Shown here piece after piece: positions 13,583 through 26,460 of a stretch of DNA of 64,000 nucleotides. The notes beneath the pieces were generated by a model, which was not told the DNA's origin, ran no database searches, and saw only the letters and a program-made list of their open reading frames with translations. The translations under genes were made by a program, and so were the position numbers. The stretch is taken from contig NW_024881301.1 in assembly GCF_018691265.1 (NCBI RefSeq), positions 8,259,752 through 8,323,751 of the forward strand. The letters are read 5' to 3'. The stretch is from Tyto alba (lineage: Eukaryota; Chordata; Aves; Strigiformes; Tytonidae). Each line of letters starts with the position of its first letter. Within the stretch, counting starts at the first letter, position 1.

Positions 13583-13800
13583 GTTGGTGTCTGGTTCAGT
13601 GGGCAACTTAGAGCCCTGGGGCACCCTTCATGAGCAGGAACCTGGATTTAATTACTCCTTGCTCTGGCCCCCATCTCCCCATGCCTCCTCTCCTGGCCTC
13701 TGTCTGTCTTTAACAGGACTGCAAGTTCCTCAGGCCAGGGACTGTTTCTCCCTTGAGTTTTGCATATTCCCAGGGCAGCGAAGCTGTCTTGGTTGTTTCC
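13583..13800 (+). mobile_element. MIR-type SINE, diverged
   Basis: The best preserved part is the tail: ctgtctttaacaggactgca, agttcctcaggccagggact, gtttctccc, then ttgcatattcccagggcagc. It parallels the tail of the copy at 24725-24960. The head (gtctggttcagtgggcaact) is only weakly recognisable. Confidence 0.58.
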
Positions 13801-14689
13801 CCAAGCTGAGCAGTGGCGGCAGGAGCAGCAGCAGCAGCAAACCAAACCTTCGGGCACGCTCGATGCTGACAAGTACCACTGCTGACTGTGTTGACGGAGT
13901 GGAGACTTTGTACTGCATCAGAGCCCAGGCTGTTGTGTCTTTTCCAATTGTATTGTATTGTTTGGCTTTGGAAAAGAGGAGAAACACATGACTTACAAGG
14001 ACATGGGAGATTCGCCCATGTTCCCACTGCATATTTTAGTCAAGAAAAATTAACCTCTTCACAGGAGGTGAAGATTTAGTGGGGGCAAAATTATGGTGAG
14101 CGTGGTGAATGCAGCAAGAAGGAGCAGAGTGGAAACAAATCGATTCACAAACAGAGGAAACATAAAAAGATGCTGCAGATAATCCAGTACAAAAAAATAT
14201 GGACCAGCTGCAGAGAGCTACCTGAGCTGGGAAAAAGACTCAACAGCTTGTGCAGTACATGCCAGATGAAAATCCAAACTGGTCTGAGGGATTAAAGAGC
14301 CGCATCCCTGTAGGTGTATACAGCCATATGTGACCATGGTAGTGACAAAAGTCACTTCAGCCTCTCAGGAAATATTTAAAGGAGGCTGGTGGTTTCCAGA
14401 GTGTGAGGGACAAGGGCATGGAGGACATACCGAGGGGAAGGGCTATGGATGAGCTGCACACAGGAGAGGAGCGTTTATTAATACTTGCTTGTGTTGCAAA
14501 GATCTTGTTATCCATTTATTTTTCCTGAAAGAGCGTTCAGCCTTAAAATAGCGTAGGAAGCACTAATTAAGGCAAACGCCCACATTCCTGCAATGCAAGG
14601 AAACGGGCTGTCAGTAGTTAGAGCACCTTCATTACGGTTTCTCCCAAAGGCTGTTGTGTTAAACCATTCAGCTAAAAACCCAAACTCCT

Positions 14690-14830
14690 GCCCAAGCGCG
14701 CCGGGCGTTTTCCCACCTCCCCTTCGTGCCTGAACGTGCCCGGGTGTGCGGCTGCCATCCGGGTGTTGCAGTGCGGGGAGACGGTATCAGCCGGCGGCCT
14801 GGGATGGCGACCCCAGGGTGCTGCTGTAAC
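14690..14830. promoter_or_regulatory. CpG-dense patch
   Basis: About 14 CpGs in 140 bp (caagcgcgccgggcgtttt, then gccggcggcctgggatggcg). No supported gene start. The flanking sequence is AT-richer and unique. Confidence 0.38.
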
Positions 14831-17800
14831 GCACCAAGAATTTGGCAAAATGTCTGAACTCATCGTCAGTACTAAGCAATACAAGGATTCAGGTCTAAAA
14901 GGTCCCACAGGTCTTTTTGCCATACGTGGATGCGCTGGGATGTAGTACCTGACAGAGCCTATGTGAATGTCTGGTTTCATTTCTGCTGGAACCCAGGCTG
15001 GAGCAAAAACCCCAGCCACCTCAGACAGCGGACAGGCAAACAGCAATAGCAGCAGTTTGACAAAAGTTTTGGCCTTAGAACCAAAAATACGGCTCTTTAC
15101 ATTTTCTCATGTTCCCTCCCTTCATTGCCAGCCCTGGCTCCAAAGTTGACTGCTGTGGAAAGCTGAAGAAACTCTAACTCCAGTGCAAGTGGTGGTGGGA
15201 ATTTGCACCCAGAATTAATTGGTTAATAATAATCTTTACATTTTTCCTAACTGCCGTGTCAGGGCACTTGAATTAACAATTCACCAAGCATGTTCATTTT
15301 GAATGACTGCATTGAAATCAGCACAAACTCAAACAGAAGCCCTATAAAAAGCCAAAGCTTTATCGTGTGCTTGGTGGTGGCAGCAAGAAGGCCTGTGGGA
15401 AGGAAACAATACCCGTCTGAGCGGAGCAAGGGTTTATCTGCTTGCCATCAGAACAGGCCAGTCGTGTTGTTTTTCCGTCCGTTCACCATGTGAGCGGGCT
15501 CTGGTGTACAGTACCAGGCTGTGCAAAAGCCCATGGCTGGGTCCTTCTGTTTGTAGGGCTTGCTGACATAAGGTGGAGTTGAGGTTATTGTGGTGTGGGA
15601 CATTTCCTGCCCCAGCCGCTGATAACCGCAAATCCCGGCAGCCTCACAGGCTCCCTTTGTCCGCCCGTCCAGGACCCGAGCTATGTATAGCCTATACCCG
15701 CCCAGCCCGGGGCGGGCACCCTCTCATCCCTGCACCCGAGGATGCTTCACTGTGCACTGACCGTTTCCCTGGCACGTTGGGGATGCTGAAAACCAGAGTC
15801 CTGATGAACTTTTTACCTCCAGGAGCAAAGGAGGAGGCTGAGGAGGGCTCTGTGTGGAGCAGCCCCGGCTGGCAAGCACACATTCCTTCACACCAGAAGT
15901 AAAAGGATTAAATTGACTGCTAAACCCCGCCATCATTTATACCAGCTGAGGTGTAAATGAAGGCCTTGCCACAAAACCAGCATTAAGCTCACTTTGCACT
16001 GTTGTCCGTCTCAGTATCAGCTTCCACGCTAGTGCGTGTCCCCTGCCAGCCGACACACGTGAGGACGTGGCTCTGTGTGTGGCTCACGAACAGAAAAGCA
16101 GTGCAGGGGATGTGTTTTCATAAAGAGGTGATACAAGAGTAGGTGTGGACAGTCGGTCAGGAGAAGGATGAAGTGTGGAGATGAGGGAGAGGGGAGCGCA
16201 GGCGCAGGAAGGTTTGAGCACCACTCCCGGGATGTGGGCAGCAGGCAGGGCAGAGGGAGAAGGACCACTCTGTGAAGATGATGAAGCAGCAAAGGGGTAA
16301 TACCCAACACAATGTAAAAGCAAAGGGTGTGGAACCCTGAAAGAGTTCCCCTGAGGCGGGAGGTTTCTTCCAAGGGGTGCTGCCTACCTGCTGCAGGATC
16401 ACCCCAACAACCGAGCTCTGCCTAGTGCCGACTGCGCGCTGCAACAGGGAAGTAAAGGATGGTTATATCTCTGTAAGTAAATAAAATGCTCCAGGACTGT
16501 CCCCTGGCCCCAAAGCCTGCTAGCCCAGAGCAGCTCACAACCATGTGGCCAGTTGTCATCCCTCTCAAAACAGACTGGCCACAACTGACGTGCTTAGCCG
16601 TCACTGCTGCTGCAAACACCTGAAGCACTCTCATCTCAGGGCGTTGTAACTGGCACATGCCAAAAGCTGTGCAGGTACAATGCTAACAATTCGGTGATAC
16701 AGAACAGCTACATCCTGGCCTTGCTTAATTTATTGGCATAGACATTGCTGATGACATGGAAGCTTTACCTGCTAGCATGGAAAAATTTCCTCTTTCCTTT
16801 TTTGATCCTTTGTGTGTGGGTGGCAGCCCAGACTGGATGCTCCCTGTGTTGCCCTGTACGGATGCTTTCCATGTCTAGACCCACCAGCCAAAGCACACAA
16901 ACCACACTCCCACTTAGGCAGGCTCTGTTGCAGTGACCCTTCTTGCCAGTGGATTGTACTGGTTATGAAAGCTGAGGCTGGTGTTAGAGAGGTTGTCTGG
17001 GTCTGGTTAACTGCTTTGGCACAAGGCAGGGGGTCAGAGTCCCTCCCACCAGCTGGAAAATGGGGCTGTGCTGCAGGGAACACCAGGCCTGGAGCAAGCA
17101 GAGGGGCACCACACACTCTTGAAGACTGGCAACCCCCTGATTTCAGGGTTGGTGCTGATACTTGGCAAGGAGGTGTTAACAAGCAGCAGTATTTTACCTG
17201 AACTCAAATGAAGCCTCAGCAGGCTGTGCCTCATGGCTATGTTGTGCTGATGAAACAAATGGCAGTCTCCATGAGTGCCCCGGGGGGTTTATGAGGTGTC
17301 CCTTGTGCCATCCCTTCTCCCAGCATGGAGAGCTTCCAGCACTCCGGCCGCTCACCGAAGATCTGGCCACGCAAAGTCTTCAGTGTGGGCCTGTGTGCGG
17401 CAGAGCAGGGAGTGTGGTGGGGGCAATTAATTAAAACCAGAGGTTGAGGGTCTTGGTGGCTAGACCTTACTATGCATGAGATATGCATCACTTCTTGACT
17501 CCACAAGGAGCTCAGCAGCTTCTGTTGCTGCCTGTACAGAGTTACAAGCTGTGGGATGCTACATTCCTCCTGCAGCAAACCAAACTGGTGTGCTCTCCAG
17601 GTAGGAAGCACTAAAGACTTTTGCTTTTATACAGTATTTGCTTTGGTGCATTCACACCAGCTTGGGAAAACAACACTAATGCCATCAGCTACCGATGTCT
17701 GTCTCCTATAATCAAATATCCTGCTCCCCGTGAAGTCCAGATGCTGGGCACTGACGCTGCTATTCCCATGGGGCTGCCAAGCAGGAAGATCCCCCATCTT

Positions 17801-19244
17801 CTGAGCAAATTTAAGTGAGAAAATAATCTGAATAACTCATCCTGCTTGCCTCTGTCTGCAGTCGCAGTGCCTCACACTCACAAATTACCCAGCCATGGGA
17901 ATCAGACCAGATCTCATTTAATGCAAATGTTAATTTATCAAGTGCTTCATCTCTCTTTAAATGTTCATTTCACTGCTGTTTGATCAGGCAACATCCACAT
18001 CTTCCATTTGGGTGAGTGTTTCTCTACCCCCTTGAGTGCTCAGGGCTCTCATTCCTCTCCTTCTACTTTGTCAGGCAAAGATTTCACCCGATCTGAGCAC
18101 CACCATCCTCTCCAAGCCATCTCCTTACCCCTCATGGGGACAGACCCCTCTGCCCAAGGGTGCTGCTTTGCATGTGGTGGAGAGCGTGGCAGCAGAACCT
18201 GGAGAAGGCATTGGGAAAAGGATGTGGCAAATACAGCTAAGGCGAAGCTGCTCTTGTATGAAGTATGTGACACTAACAGCATTGTGAGTCAGACCTTGGA
18301 GACTCCTCTTACCTGTGCCACTGTTCCCTGTACAGTGGCAGTGGCCAAGCCATTGCACAGGCAACGTTTTCTCTTCCCCCATCCCCATGGCCTTTCCAGC
18401 CAGGGAGGTTCCATGAGCATTTTGCATGGAGAAGAAAGCCTTTGATCCTCACCTTGAAGGCAGTTTTTTGGGTGTTATCCCACCAGTGAGGGTATGCCCT
18501 CCAGCCACATTTTTGCTGGAGCTTCTGCCCCAGCTTTTTTAGAGCCCCGCAAACTCCGCTGACCAGCCGTGCTGGTCTGCACACCAGCCACAGAAGGAAT
18601 AAACCAACCCATAGAAAGGAGGGGGAAATAAACAGGCAGAACATACACGGCTGGGAACATATGGGCTGAGACCGGAGCAGTTCCACTGGCTGTGTGTGAC
18701 TTGGCCAGGCTGTGCCAGTAAGAGGGAGCACAGGTTCAACGCTGTAGAGCGATGAAGACTGGGAGGGAGGAAGGGAGAAGCCTTGGATTAAATCACATTG
18801 GAAGGGAGGGAGCGTGGCTACAGTAAGTGTACCCAGGGTGACACCTCGATCGAGGCCAAACACTCCATCCGTCTCACTATGCTACTCACTGCCTGCAAAT
18901 TTTGCTCTCTGTGAATATTCTTCCCGGCTCTCCCAACTCACCCCAGATAATGGCAGTTCTATTCAAGTTGCTTAAACTAACAGCAGCACAATTCGCAGCC
19001 AGCGGCTTCAGCCCTTTGTGTTCATTTGCTCAATCAACATTCACCCCCTGGTAAGTGACTTTCAGAGAAAACTGTCACTGGCAGACAATGGGCTGGCAGT
19101 TAACAGCAGCAGTTCTGTGTCTAAATGTTTGCAGACCCTGGGGTAAAATATCACAACCCAAATTTAAAAGGATAGTCATCTCCCCTCGGTGCACGGGGCT
19201 GGAGATGAGGGTGGCTTTCCTTCATCCCTGTCCCTGTGCAGGAA

Positions 19245-19440
19245 GGTGGGAGGCAGGCGACTCCGGGCGGGGAAGCCCAGTGCGGCTGCTGGCCCGCGGC
19301 CTCCTGCCTTCCCCGCTCGCCGCCGACGGGGAGCTCTCTCTCCGAAGGACAAGGCTCGGCTTTGAAATACTGCTGCGAACACCCGCGCTGCCCGGGCTCG
19401 ACAGCCCCCTGCCACCCCTGGCATCGCCCCCAAACCTCAG
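19245..19440. promoter_or_regulatory. Small CpG-dense island
   Basis: Roughly 20 CpG dinucleotides in under 200 bp (for example ccgctcgccgccgacgggg), in a region that otherwise shows strong CpG depletion. No gene start or conserved open frame is evident on either strand. It could be the promoter of an unannotated non-coding RNA, or an orphan CpG island. Confidence 0.5.
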
Positions 19441-19539
19441 AACTTCATGAGAATAATTTGCCTCCCTCTCTGTGGCTCGCTTAAAACATTTATTTTGACA
19501 ATGAAAGAGAACATTAATTCCACCCATTGATTTATTTTT

Positions 19540-19700
19540 CCTAAAGGCCCATTGTTGCCCCTTAAATGTGCATGATAACTTGCCATTTGAGATACCAGCA
19601 AGTGGTTTATAGACTTGTCTACCAGAAAAAGCTGTGTCAGTTTATAAATGGGCTGGTTAATGTGGCTCCCTTGTGGCAGTGTCCTTATTTTGCTTTGACA
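19540..19700. promoter_or_regulatory. Motif-rich unique segment next to the CpG island
   Basis: Immediately right of the CpG patch: a TGATTTAT (PBX-HOX type) word near 19527-19534, ccattgttg (SOX type, about 19549-19557), and tgataac (GATA type, about 19573-19579) in smooth unique sequence. A candidate conserved element, based on motif content only. Confidence 0.28.
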
Positions 19701-21739
19701 GTAAAGCTTGATATTGTTTAAACTCTGGACAAATCATTACTGACTTAAATTGATATGATGTTCTTGTGTAGCTGAGACCTAACATCTCCTGGTTTTGATC
19801 ATGCCATACAAGTACTATATACCAGCAGATAGCTGCTGTTGGATGAAAGGTTCCTTCTCATCCTATCCAACGAGGACAAGGCCCCAAAATATTGTCAGGC
19901 ATCCTGTGACCAAGATGGAGAACAGATCAAAATTTATGTAGCAATAAATGCTTTTGGTGTAACTGTTTCAGGCATTCATGTGTGTGTGTCTGTAGAAATT
20001 CCCCAGACATTTCCCTCCGGGCTGTGACTCTACCGAAGCGGCAACAGTCATTCCTATCCCCAACACGGTTTTTTGTGTCCCTTAGTTCCCTGCCTCCTCT
20101 CATTTGGGCATCCATATTAAAGCTTTGAGGACTACTTGTTCTCTCTAGATGGATGTGTGGCTCCTTTCTTTTTCACCTCACCTTGCCAGTGTTCCTCTGA
20201 ATCTGTCCAGGGAGCCCTGTGGAGTAGAGGAGAACCATCCCCAATGAGTGGGTGAGCCGAGAGAACAAGGTGGACCATCAGTCACTCGCAGGACATCCAC
20301 CACATAGTACTTTGCTGTACTGTCCACTAAAATCATGATAATAACTGGAGAAAGTACTGGCTTGTTTGTAGCCAGCATGCCCCAACCAGAGTCTTAAGAA
20401 CTGTCTGCAGTACTGGGGTGGGGGTCAGTGCAGCTGAGCTTCTGCAGTGTTGCCAGTTGTCAACTCTTAGTGGACACTGGTATGTTTTCCCTAAAGCTTT
20501 TATTAGAGTCTTTTCATCAAATATCTCTACTTTCACATCTTACAAAAACTAAGATGGCATTTCTATGCTTCCTGGTTGCACAGCAAAGCTTGGCAGACAG
20601 ATCTTCCAAAGATTCAAAAGTCAGAATGAGAAAAATGAGGAGTGCCTTGGACTTTCCTCTGTTTCTTCAGATTTTCTTCAGAGTCTACAGCTCTTTAAGC
20701 CAGACCTGACTGCTGCATGCGTGAGGCTCTGGCAGCGCAATCTGGCAGCCTGGGCTTCTGTTAGGTGATGAAGCTCCAGGTTTCACATAGCTCGAGGGAA
20801 CTGTGTCTGTTTTTTACCACCAGAGTTTCCCACACGGCATACATTAAAATGAAAGCTAAGAGGCTATGCCAACATAAATCACTCCGTGCACCTTCTGCCT
20901 GCTCACAGATGCACAGAGACCTTGCCTACCCCAAGAGCTATCACCTTTTGGAGGCCCTCTCCCTCCATCTCCTCAGTCGCGCCACCAAGACCCGGCTCTC
21001 CCAGGGGTCTTTCCTTGGGGATGTGCCAGGGATGTCCCCCCCGACCAGCCGGCAGATTGATCCTGGCTCTGCGACCCGGAGCGGCCAGCCTTCCAACGCA
21101 CTGTGCATTTTGGGAAAGGTAAATACACAACCAAAATATCCAAGCTGCGGGGCGGTTTGACCTTCCAGCGACCCTTAGCCTGACCTAACACTGGTCACTC
21201 TCACCACCAGATTTGTTTATCTTGGGACCCTGAGCCTCCCAACCCGAAAGCACCGGGTTGTCTCCCGGCTCCGAAGCCTGCCGGTGCTGGCTGCCAGCCC
21301 CCATTAGGAACGCCGGACAAGATGCAGGTTTTATTTTTAGTCCCATCCCCAAGACCTCACGCTAGGCAAGCAGCAGCAATCTGCCCGAAAAGCCTCGGTA
21401 AGTTAAATCAGAGCGCGAGCCCCTTCCCCAGCCTGTGGAGCAGCTGTGGGCGCGCACTCGGGAAATGGCTCCAAGAGGGGATTTTCCTTCCTCGGAGGAA
21501 ATTTTGCCCAGGGGTTTACCCCCTTTTGGCTGGAAACTTCAGCACAGAGGGGGAAGCAATTAGGGCAGCAGACGCAGAAATGGGGGGAGACTTTTTCTTA
21601 CCGTAAGAGAGCAGGATGCATGGGGTGGGGGGCAGCAGTGGGGCGCATCATTTCGGGAATGTCTGCTATCCCAGAAGTGAGTAGAAACAACCCATCTGAA
21701 ATATGCAGAGCCATTATCAGGCCAGGGCTTAAATAAACT

Positions 21740-21900
21740 TTACCGTCCATTCAGTGATCAACCTCCCTGGGAGCCGCCGGCTCCATTCATCACTGTCACC
21801 TTTTCAAAGTGACTGTGATGACAGTTCATGATCATTAACTAGTAATGGTGTGCTTTGCATTAACAGGAGGGCACATCAAACGGGCAGGCTCGCAGCTCCA
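21740..21900. promoter_or_regulatory. Candidate enhancer with imperfect inverted repeat
   Basis: tcatcactgtcac (21787-21799) and gtgactgtgatga (21809-21821) are inverted repeats matching at 12 of 13 positions around a 9-bp spacer, cttttcaaa. The arms contain CTGTCA/TGACAG-like TALE homeodomain words. Downstream are atcattaact and ctttgcat (an octamer-like ATGCAAAG on the minus strand, about 21852-21859). Unique sequence with no repeat similarity that I recognise. Confidence 0.35.
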
Positions 21901-22214
21901 AAGTTAACTAAATTATATAATAAACATTCTCCAGCTAACCATGTACAGATGGTGACAAAAGGTGGGACAAAGTGGCAGGCAGGAGAAACTGGGGGGGTGA
22001 GGGCAGCATCAGGAGAAGCAGCGCTTCAGTACTGTACCTATTGTGCCACTCGCCCACCCCTCCACTTGCTATTAATTAGGAATAACAAAACATGGCTCTC
22101 CAGCTGGAGGGACCAGAGCCACTCGCTGAAGTTGCAGAAGTTTTACTGTCAGCAAAGTTGCCTTGAGACTTCATAGCTCTGACGTGGCTGCAGGCTTTTT
22201 TTTTGCATTTTGTC

Positions 22215-22235
22215 TTTTTTTTTTTTTTTTTTTTT
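22215..22235 (+). repeat. T homopolymer
   Basis: Twenty-one consecutive T. Confidence 0.97.
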
Positions 22236-24724
22236 CCCCTCAAGTGGCATTCATTGCAGGCGGAGCTGAGGCACTCTGGGCACAGTTTGGATGGGAGAGA
22301 TTGAAAATTGAAAAGAAGAGGATGTGAGGAAAGAGATTTCAAATGCATCCTTCATCTCAGAGGGCCAGGACAGCTCGTCATCACTTTCTACTGGCACAAA
22401 GCACCAGCTATGGGCCCCTGCGCATCCTCAGTGTGTGCTGGGAGCCAAAAGGGCCCATGTATGAGTAGGCCCAGCAGCTCAGCCAGTTCAGGGAAAACAG
22501 TCTTGATTGGAAAAAAAGCTTGGGAGGCGAGAGCTCCTAGCACAATTCCCAGTGCAATCCCTACTGACTGAGAAACATAAAAAAAAAAAAAAATTCTGAT
22601 TTTTTCCATCTATTCATCAGCAAAAAAGGCAAAAAAGCCATAAATCTTTTTAGTACAATTTATTATATTATACTTGTAACAAGATCTTTCACACAGATGA
22701 AAACGGTGCCTAGTGTTGGGTTCTTAAGTCCATAATTCAGCACTTTAGGGAAATGGAAAAATACTTTAACTGAGACTTCAGTGGGAGCTGCGGAATGCTC
22801 AGGGTTTTTGCAAAAGTCCAGCAAAAGTCCAACAAACCCACTGCAGCAAAGGAGTCTTTTGCCACAGACTTCACCATCCTCTCTACTTAAATGTTTCGCT
22901 ATGGATTTAAGGGATTTAGATGTAGGCACCCATTTTTTTAAACTGTTCACCTTAATATTCTAGGTTAGTGGACAGTCACAATCAGGCAGATTGTGTTCCC
23001 TAGGACTTAGAAATTAAGAAAAAATCATCAGTCACTGATAGTTTGTCTTCCTTCACTTCCCCACAACTCAGTCCCTTCATCAATCTCTCAGATTACATAC
23101 TTTCCCATCATTTACCCAGCTTTTGTATCAAGATCTTCACAGAAAAAAGTCTCAGAAAAGGTAACTTGGGCTCATATTTTATCCTAACCTAAATGGTTGC
23201 TGCAAGGGAGGAGAGAGAAAGAAGTTGGCCTGACTTTTACAATTCATCTCCCAACAGTGCTTCAATCTGCCCTTGTAAGAGCTGACAGCCCTGTATGATG
23301 CAGGAAACATTTTTGGACATGTATTTTCAAAGCCCATCAATTTCTCAATACTAAAATTATCCACGGGGGGCACTGGCTTTTCCTCTGCACATGTAACCAC
23401 CTGCCTCCAAGCACCACAGAACAGGGTGACTTTCCCACCGGTTCGCCATAGTTGTGGGGAAAGTTGTTAGAATTCAGATTTTCAAAAGAGTCTTTCAAAT
23501 TTAGGTCAGTCACTGTTCGGGTGCATCACTTTGAAAGCCTGTGGCTTGACTTTCTGAGGTGCCCAGAGCTCCCACTTGTGATAGGCAGGGGCAAAACGTA
23601 CCAGGTCGGTGGGAACACGGTGGGAACTAGGTCACTCACGCTCACAGGGAGCCACGAGACCCACAGGCAGAAGGTCCTGTCGCAGTGTTTGAGCAGACAG
23701 ACTGCAATTCGAAGCGCGATCACCTGCCGCTGCCCCCTCCCCTGTCCCTGAGGTCGCTGGGTCCCCCCACCGGGGTGGCAGCAGCAGGGCACCAGCTCTC
23801 CCATCTCAGCAACATCCCTGTCAGCTCCGGCTGCTGGTAGAAAGGGGGGGCTGCTCCAGTGCCACCAGCTGCAAACTGCTTTGTCTGAGTTACACCTCTG
23901 CCGCTGCCCCTGCCCGAGGAGGCACCTCGGGGGAATGGGCAGAGCAGATGCCAGGGCAGAGCAGACACCATAGACTGCTTTGGCCATCTGAGCTCTTTCC
24001 CTCCCGAAAGCCACAGCCCTTTGCCCTCCCCTGTTGTTGTGGCCACTTGGTCCCCCCCCTTCCTGGATCTGTCCTGGGCTATAGGCCTGGATGGAGGACC
24101 GTGCCTAGTCTGGGTCTTTTATAGCACTGCCTATGTGAGCGCCCACATGCTCTGTTCAAGGGGGACAGAAGACCAAAATAAACAATTGTCAGACACCGAG
24201 GCAAAACATCAAATGAAGTCAACAATTTAAATAAGGAGGCGTAGGTATGGCAACACCTCCCTTTAAGGCTGAGGAAATGAGAGAGTGAGACTTAACTTCC
24301 CATACAGCTGCCCTTGTCTCCTTTAAGCTGCAGGAAAATAAGTGACGGTGCCTAAACACTAGCAAGCCAGCTAGGACAGCCACTGCCTTTCATCCCCCCT
24401 CTCGTGCCCTGCCAGGATCCCAGCTGGGCTCTGCCGCCTGCCCAGCACAGCATTTCTCCTTGGGAATATGTTGGAACACAAAATATATACCATCCTACGA
24501 GGGATGAAAGCCTTTCAGGAATCAGATAGGATGAAGAAGCCACATTATTTTCTCATGAGATTTATGTTGCTCGTGGGATGTTGCTTAACAGATCTTTCTG
24601 TCCCTCTTCCTTGGTCCCAAAACAATGCTTCTGACACAACAGAAAGGCAGAAAACTGCAACTGGTTTATGATTTGTTCTTTTATACATACAGATGTTTCA
24701 CAAACATTTAAAATAACAATCCAC

Positions 24725-24960
24725 CCTGGGAATGTAGTGGGTGAGAGAAGCAACATGGCTGAGGACTTCTGGGTCCTATTCCTGGCCCCATCAGTCGTCG
24801 GCTGTGTCATCTCACCCAAGTCACCGCAGGATTACTTCATGTCCTTGCCTCCTACCCCTTTCTCTGCTGCGTTTCTTTAGATGGTGAGCACGTCGCAGGG
24901 CAGGAACTGTTTCTTTTAAAATGTTTGCACAGCACCCAAAATAATGAGAACCCTATGTGT
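24725..24960 (+). mobile_element. MIR-type SINE, near full length
   Basis: The segment runs through gaggacttctgggtcctatt, a degraded tgtgtcatctcacccaagtcacc core, a pyrimidine-rich stretch, then agatggtgagcacgtcgcag, ggcaggaactgtttctt and tgcacagcacccaaaataat. This is the arrangement of the amniote tRNA-derived MIR family as found in birds, crocodilians and turtles: a tRNA-like head, conserved core and LINE-related tail. At about 235 bp it is nearly complete, which is uncommon for so old an element in a bird. Confidence 0.75.
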
Positions 24961-26389
24961 GAATGTCTTGCAAATGAGATGCTTTGTATTTTAGTATCGA
25001 CATAGTCTTTCAGGCAGCCCTAAAGCTGATATTGAATGGGAGCTGATGGACTCAGATGTCCTTAAAACAAAAACAAACAAATAAAAACAGAGCTAAACCA
25101 TAGTGTAATATTAACCACATGCCCCATACAGGATTGACAGAGATTTTGCACTTATTCCTGAAGGTCTGTGATGGGCTAAAGGTTACCATATGCTGTAGGA
25201 ATGCTCTGCAAACACCAAGGAGTGACCATGAAAGTTGAAAACCTGAAGTTACTATACAGTCAGAGGTGGTTAATTGCAGCTTCCACAACCTGTTTGCCCA
25301 GATATATAGAGCATTCAGCTCCTTAGTTACAAGGGATGTTAGCTTTTCTCCTCACACATGACTGACTAATTTTCTACATACCATTTAGAAGAAAATGCAA
25401 ATAAAAGTGGTTTTCAAACAGAACAGGATTTCTTCTCCAGTGTGGCCTCTACAAACCTTTATTAGTTCTACAGTGACTGGTCAGGAGGAGAAGATCAAGA
25501 GCCAGAGCTGAGTGTGTTACAAAGGAAAGGGAATAGAGTTTTAAGCAGGAAAAGCAAACTCTGATATTGCCAGGAACTGTTTTCTGGTTATGGTGTAAGG
25601 TCTCCATCTATTTTGCAAGCACTTAACTCCTTCCACATACCTCATGCATCAGGCAATGCCCCTTGGCCTCTGATGTGGGCAAAAGTATGTGATAAAGACT
25701 GTATTTTCCAAAAGTGCCCAACGCTTAAGTGCTATGGACATTTCATCCTAAATAAAGAGCAAGAATGAAGATGGACATCAAGGAACATGGACCCACAGAG
25801 GCTACAATTATGCCTGAGAAATGGTGATTGTCATTCTTCAAGAACTGTGAAAGTAGGGGCAAGAAAAGTGGGGCATGAAAGCACACCAGAAGTATGAACA
25901 AGATCAAGTTTATATCACCATACTGTGGGACCCAAGTATAACCAACAGAAATGAAAAAAAGAAAATAGCTGTATTGGTCTGCCAGTATCACCTGGATGGA
26001 GCTGTGTTCAAAGTGAGTGATAGGTGTCCTTCTCCCAGGCATGGCTCAAGCTGCAGGGGACGATGTCTCTCTGTGAGGAAGTGTCTCCTCATTCACCAAA
26101 ACTAAGTAAAGGAACATGCTGAGATGAGGAATGCCAAGCTAAAACGTGATAGGAAAGTGCCCCTAAGACATTTGTGAGACTTCCTCTGCCACTGCAAAGT
26201 ATAAACTTGGGAATACAGTTATAGTATATATGGAGGTGCAAAAGCCACTGGAAATTAGTCTGACATGGACCATCTAAGGAGGTGAATAATCTGTTGCAAA
26301 ATGCCTGCCCTGGTATCTCAACAAAGAGTTACTCTAAACCATTGGTTTCTCTGGAAACATTTGTCCCCACCCACACTTCATTCCTTCTT

Positions 26390-26460
26390 AAAAAAAAAAA
26401 AAAAAAAAAAAAAAACAAAAACCAAAAAACAAAAAACCCCAAAACCCCAGGAAAACAAAA
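26390..26460 (+). repeat. A tract grading into A/C-rich simple repeat
   Basis: Twenty-six A followed by imperfect acaaaaacc-type units. Confidence 0.95.

Larger units (their letters stand above)
10244..19244. other. Intergenic, GC-richer, with CpG patches and a SINE
   Basis: Contains the purine-rich tract, CpG patches and a MIR-type SINE listed separately. Smaller CpG clusters lie near 11040 and 15600-15720. Near 10803-10812 a palindromic gatatc overlaps a TCF/LEF-type atcaaag, and at 15221-15234 ggttaataataatc resembles an HNF1 site with two mismatches. No coding gene supported. Confidence 0.7.
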
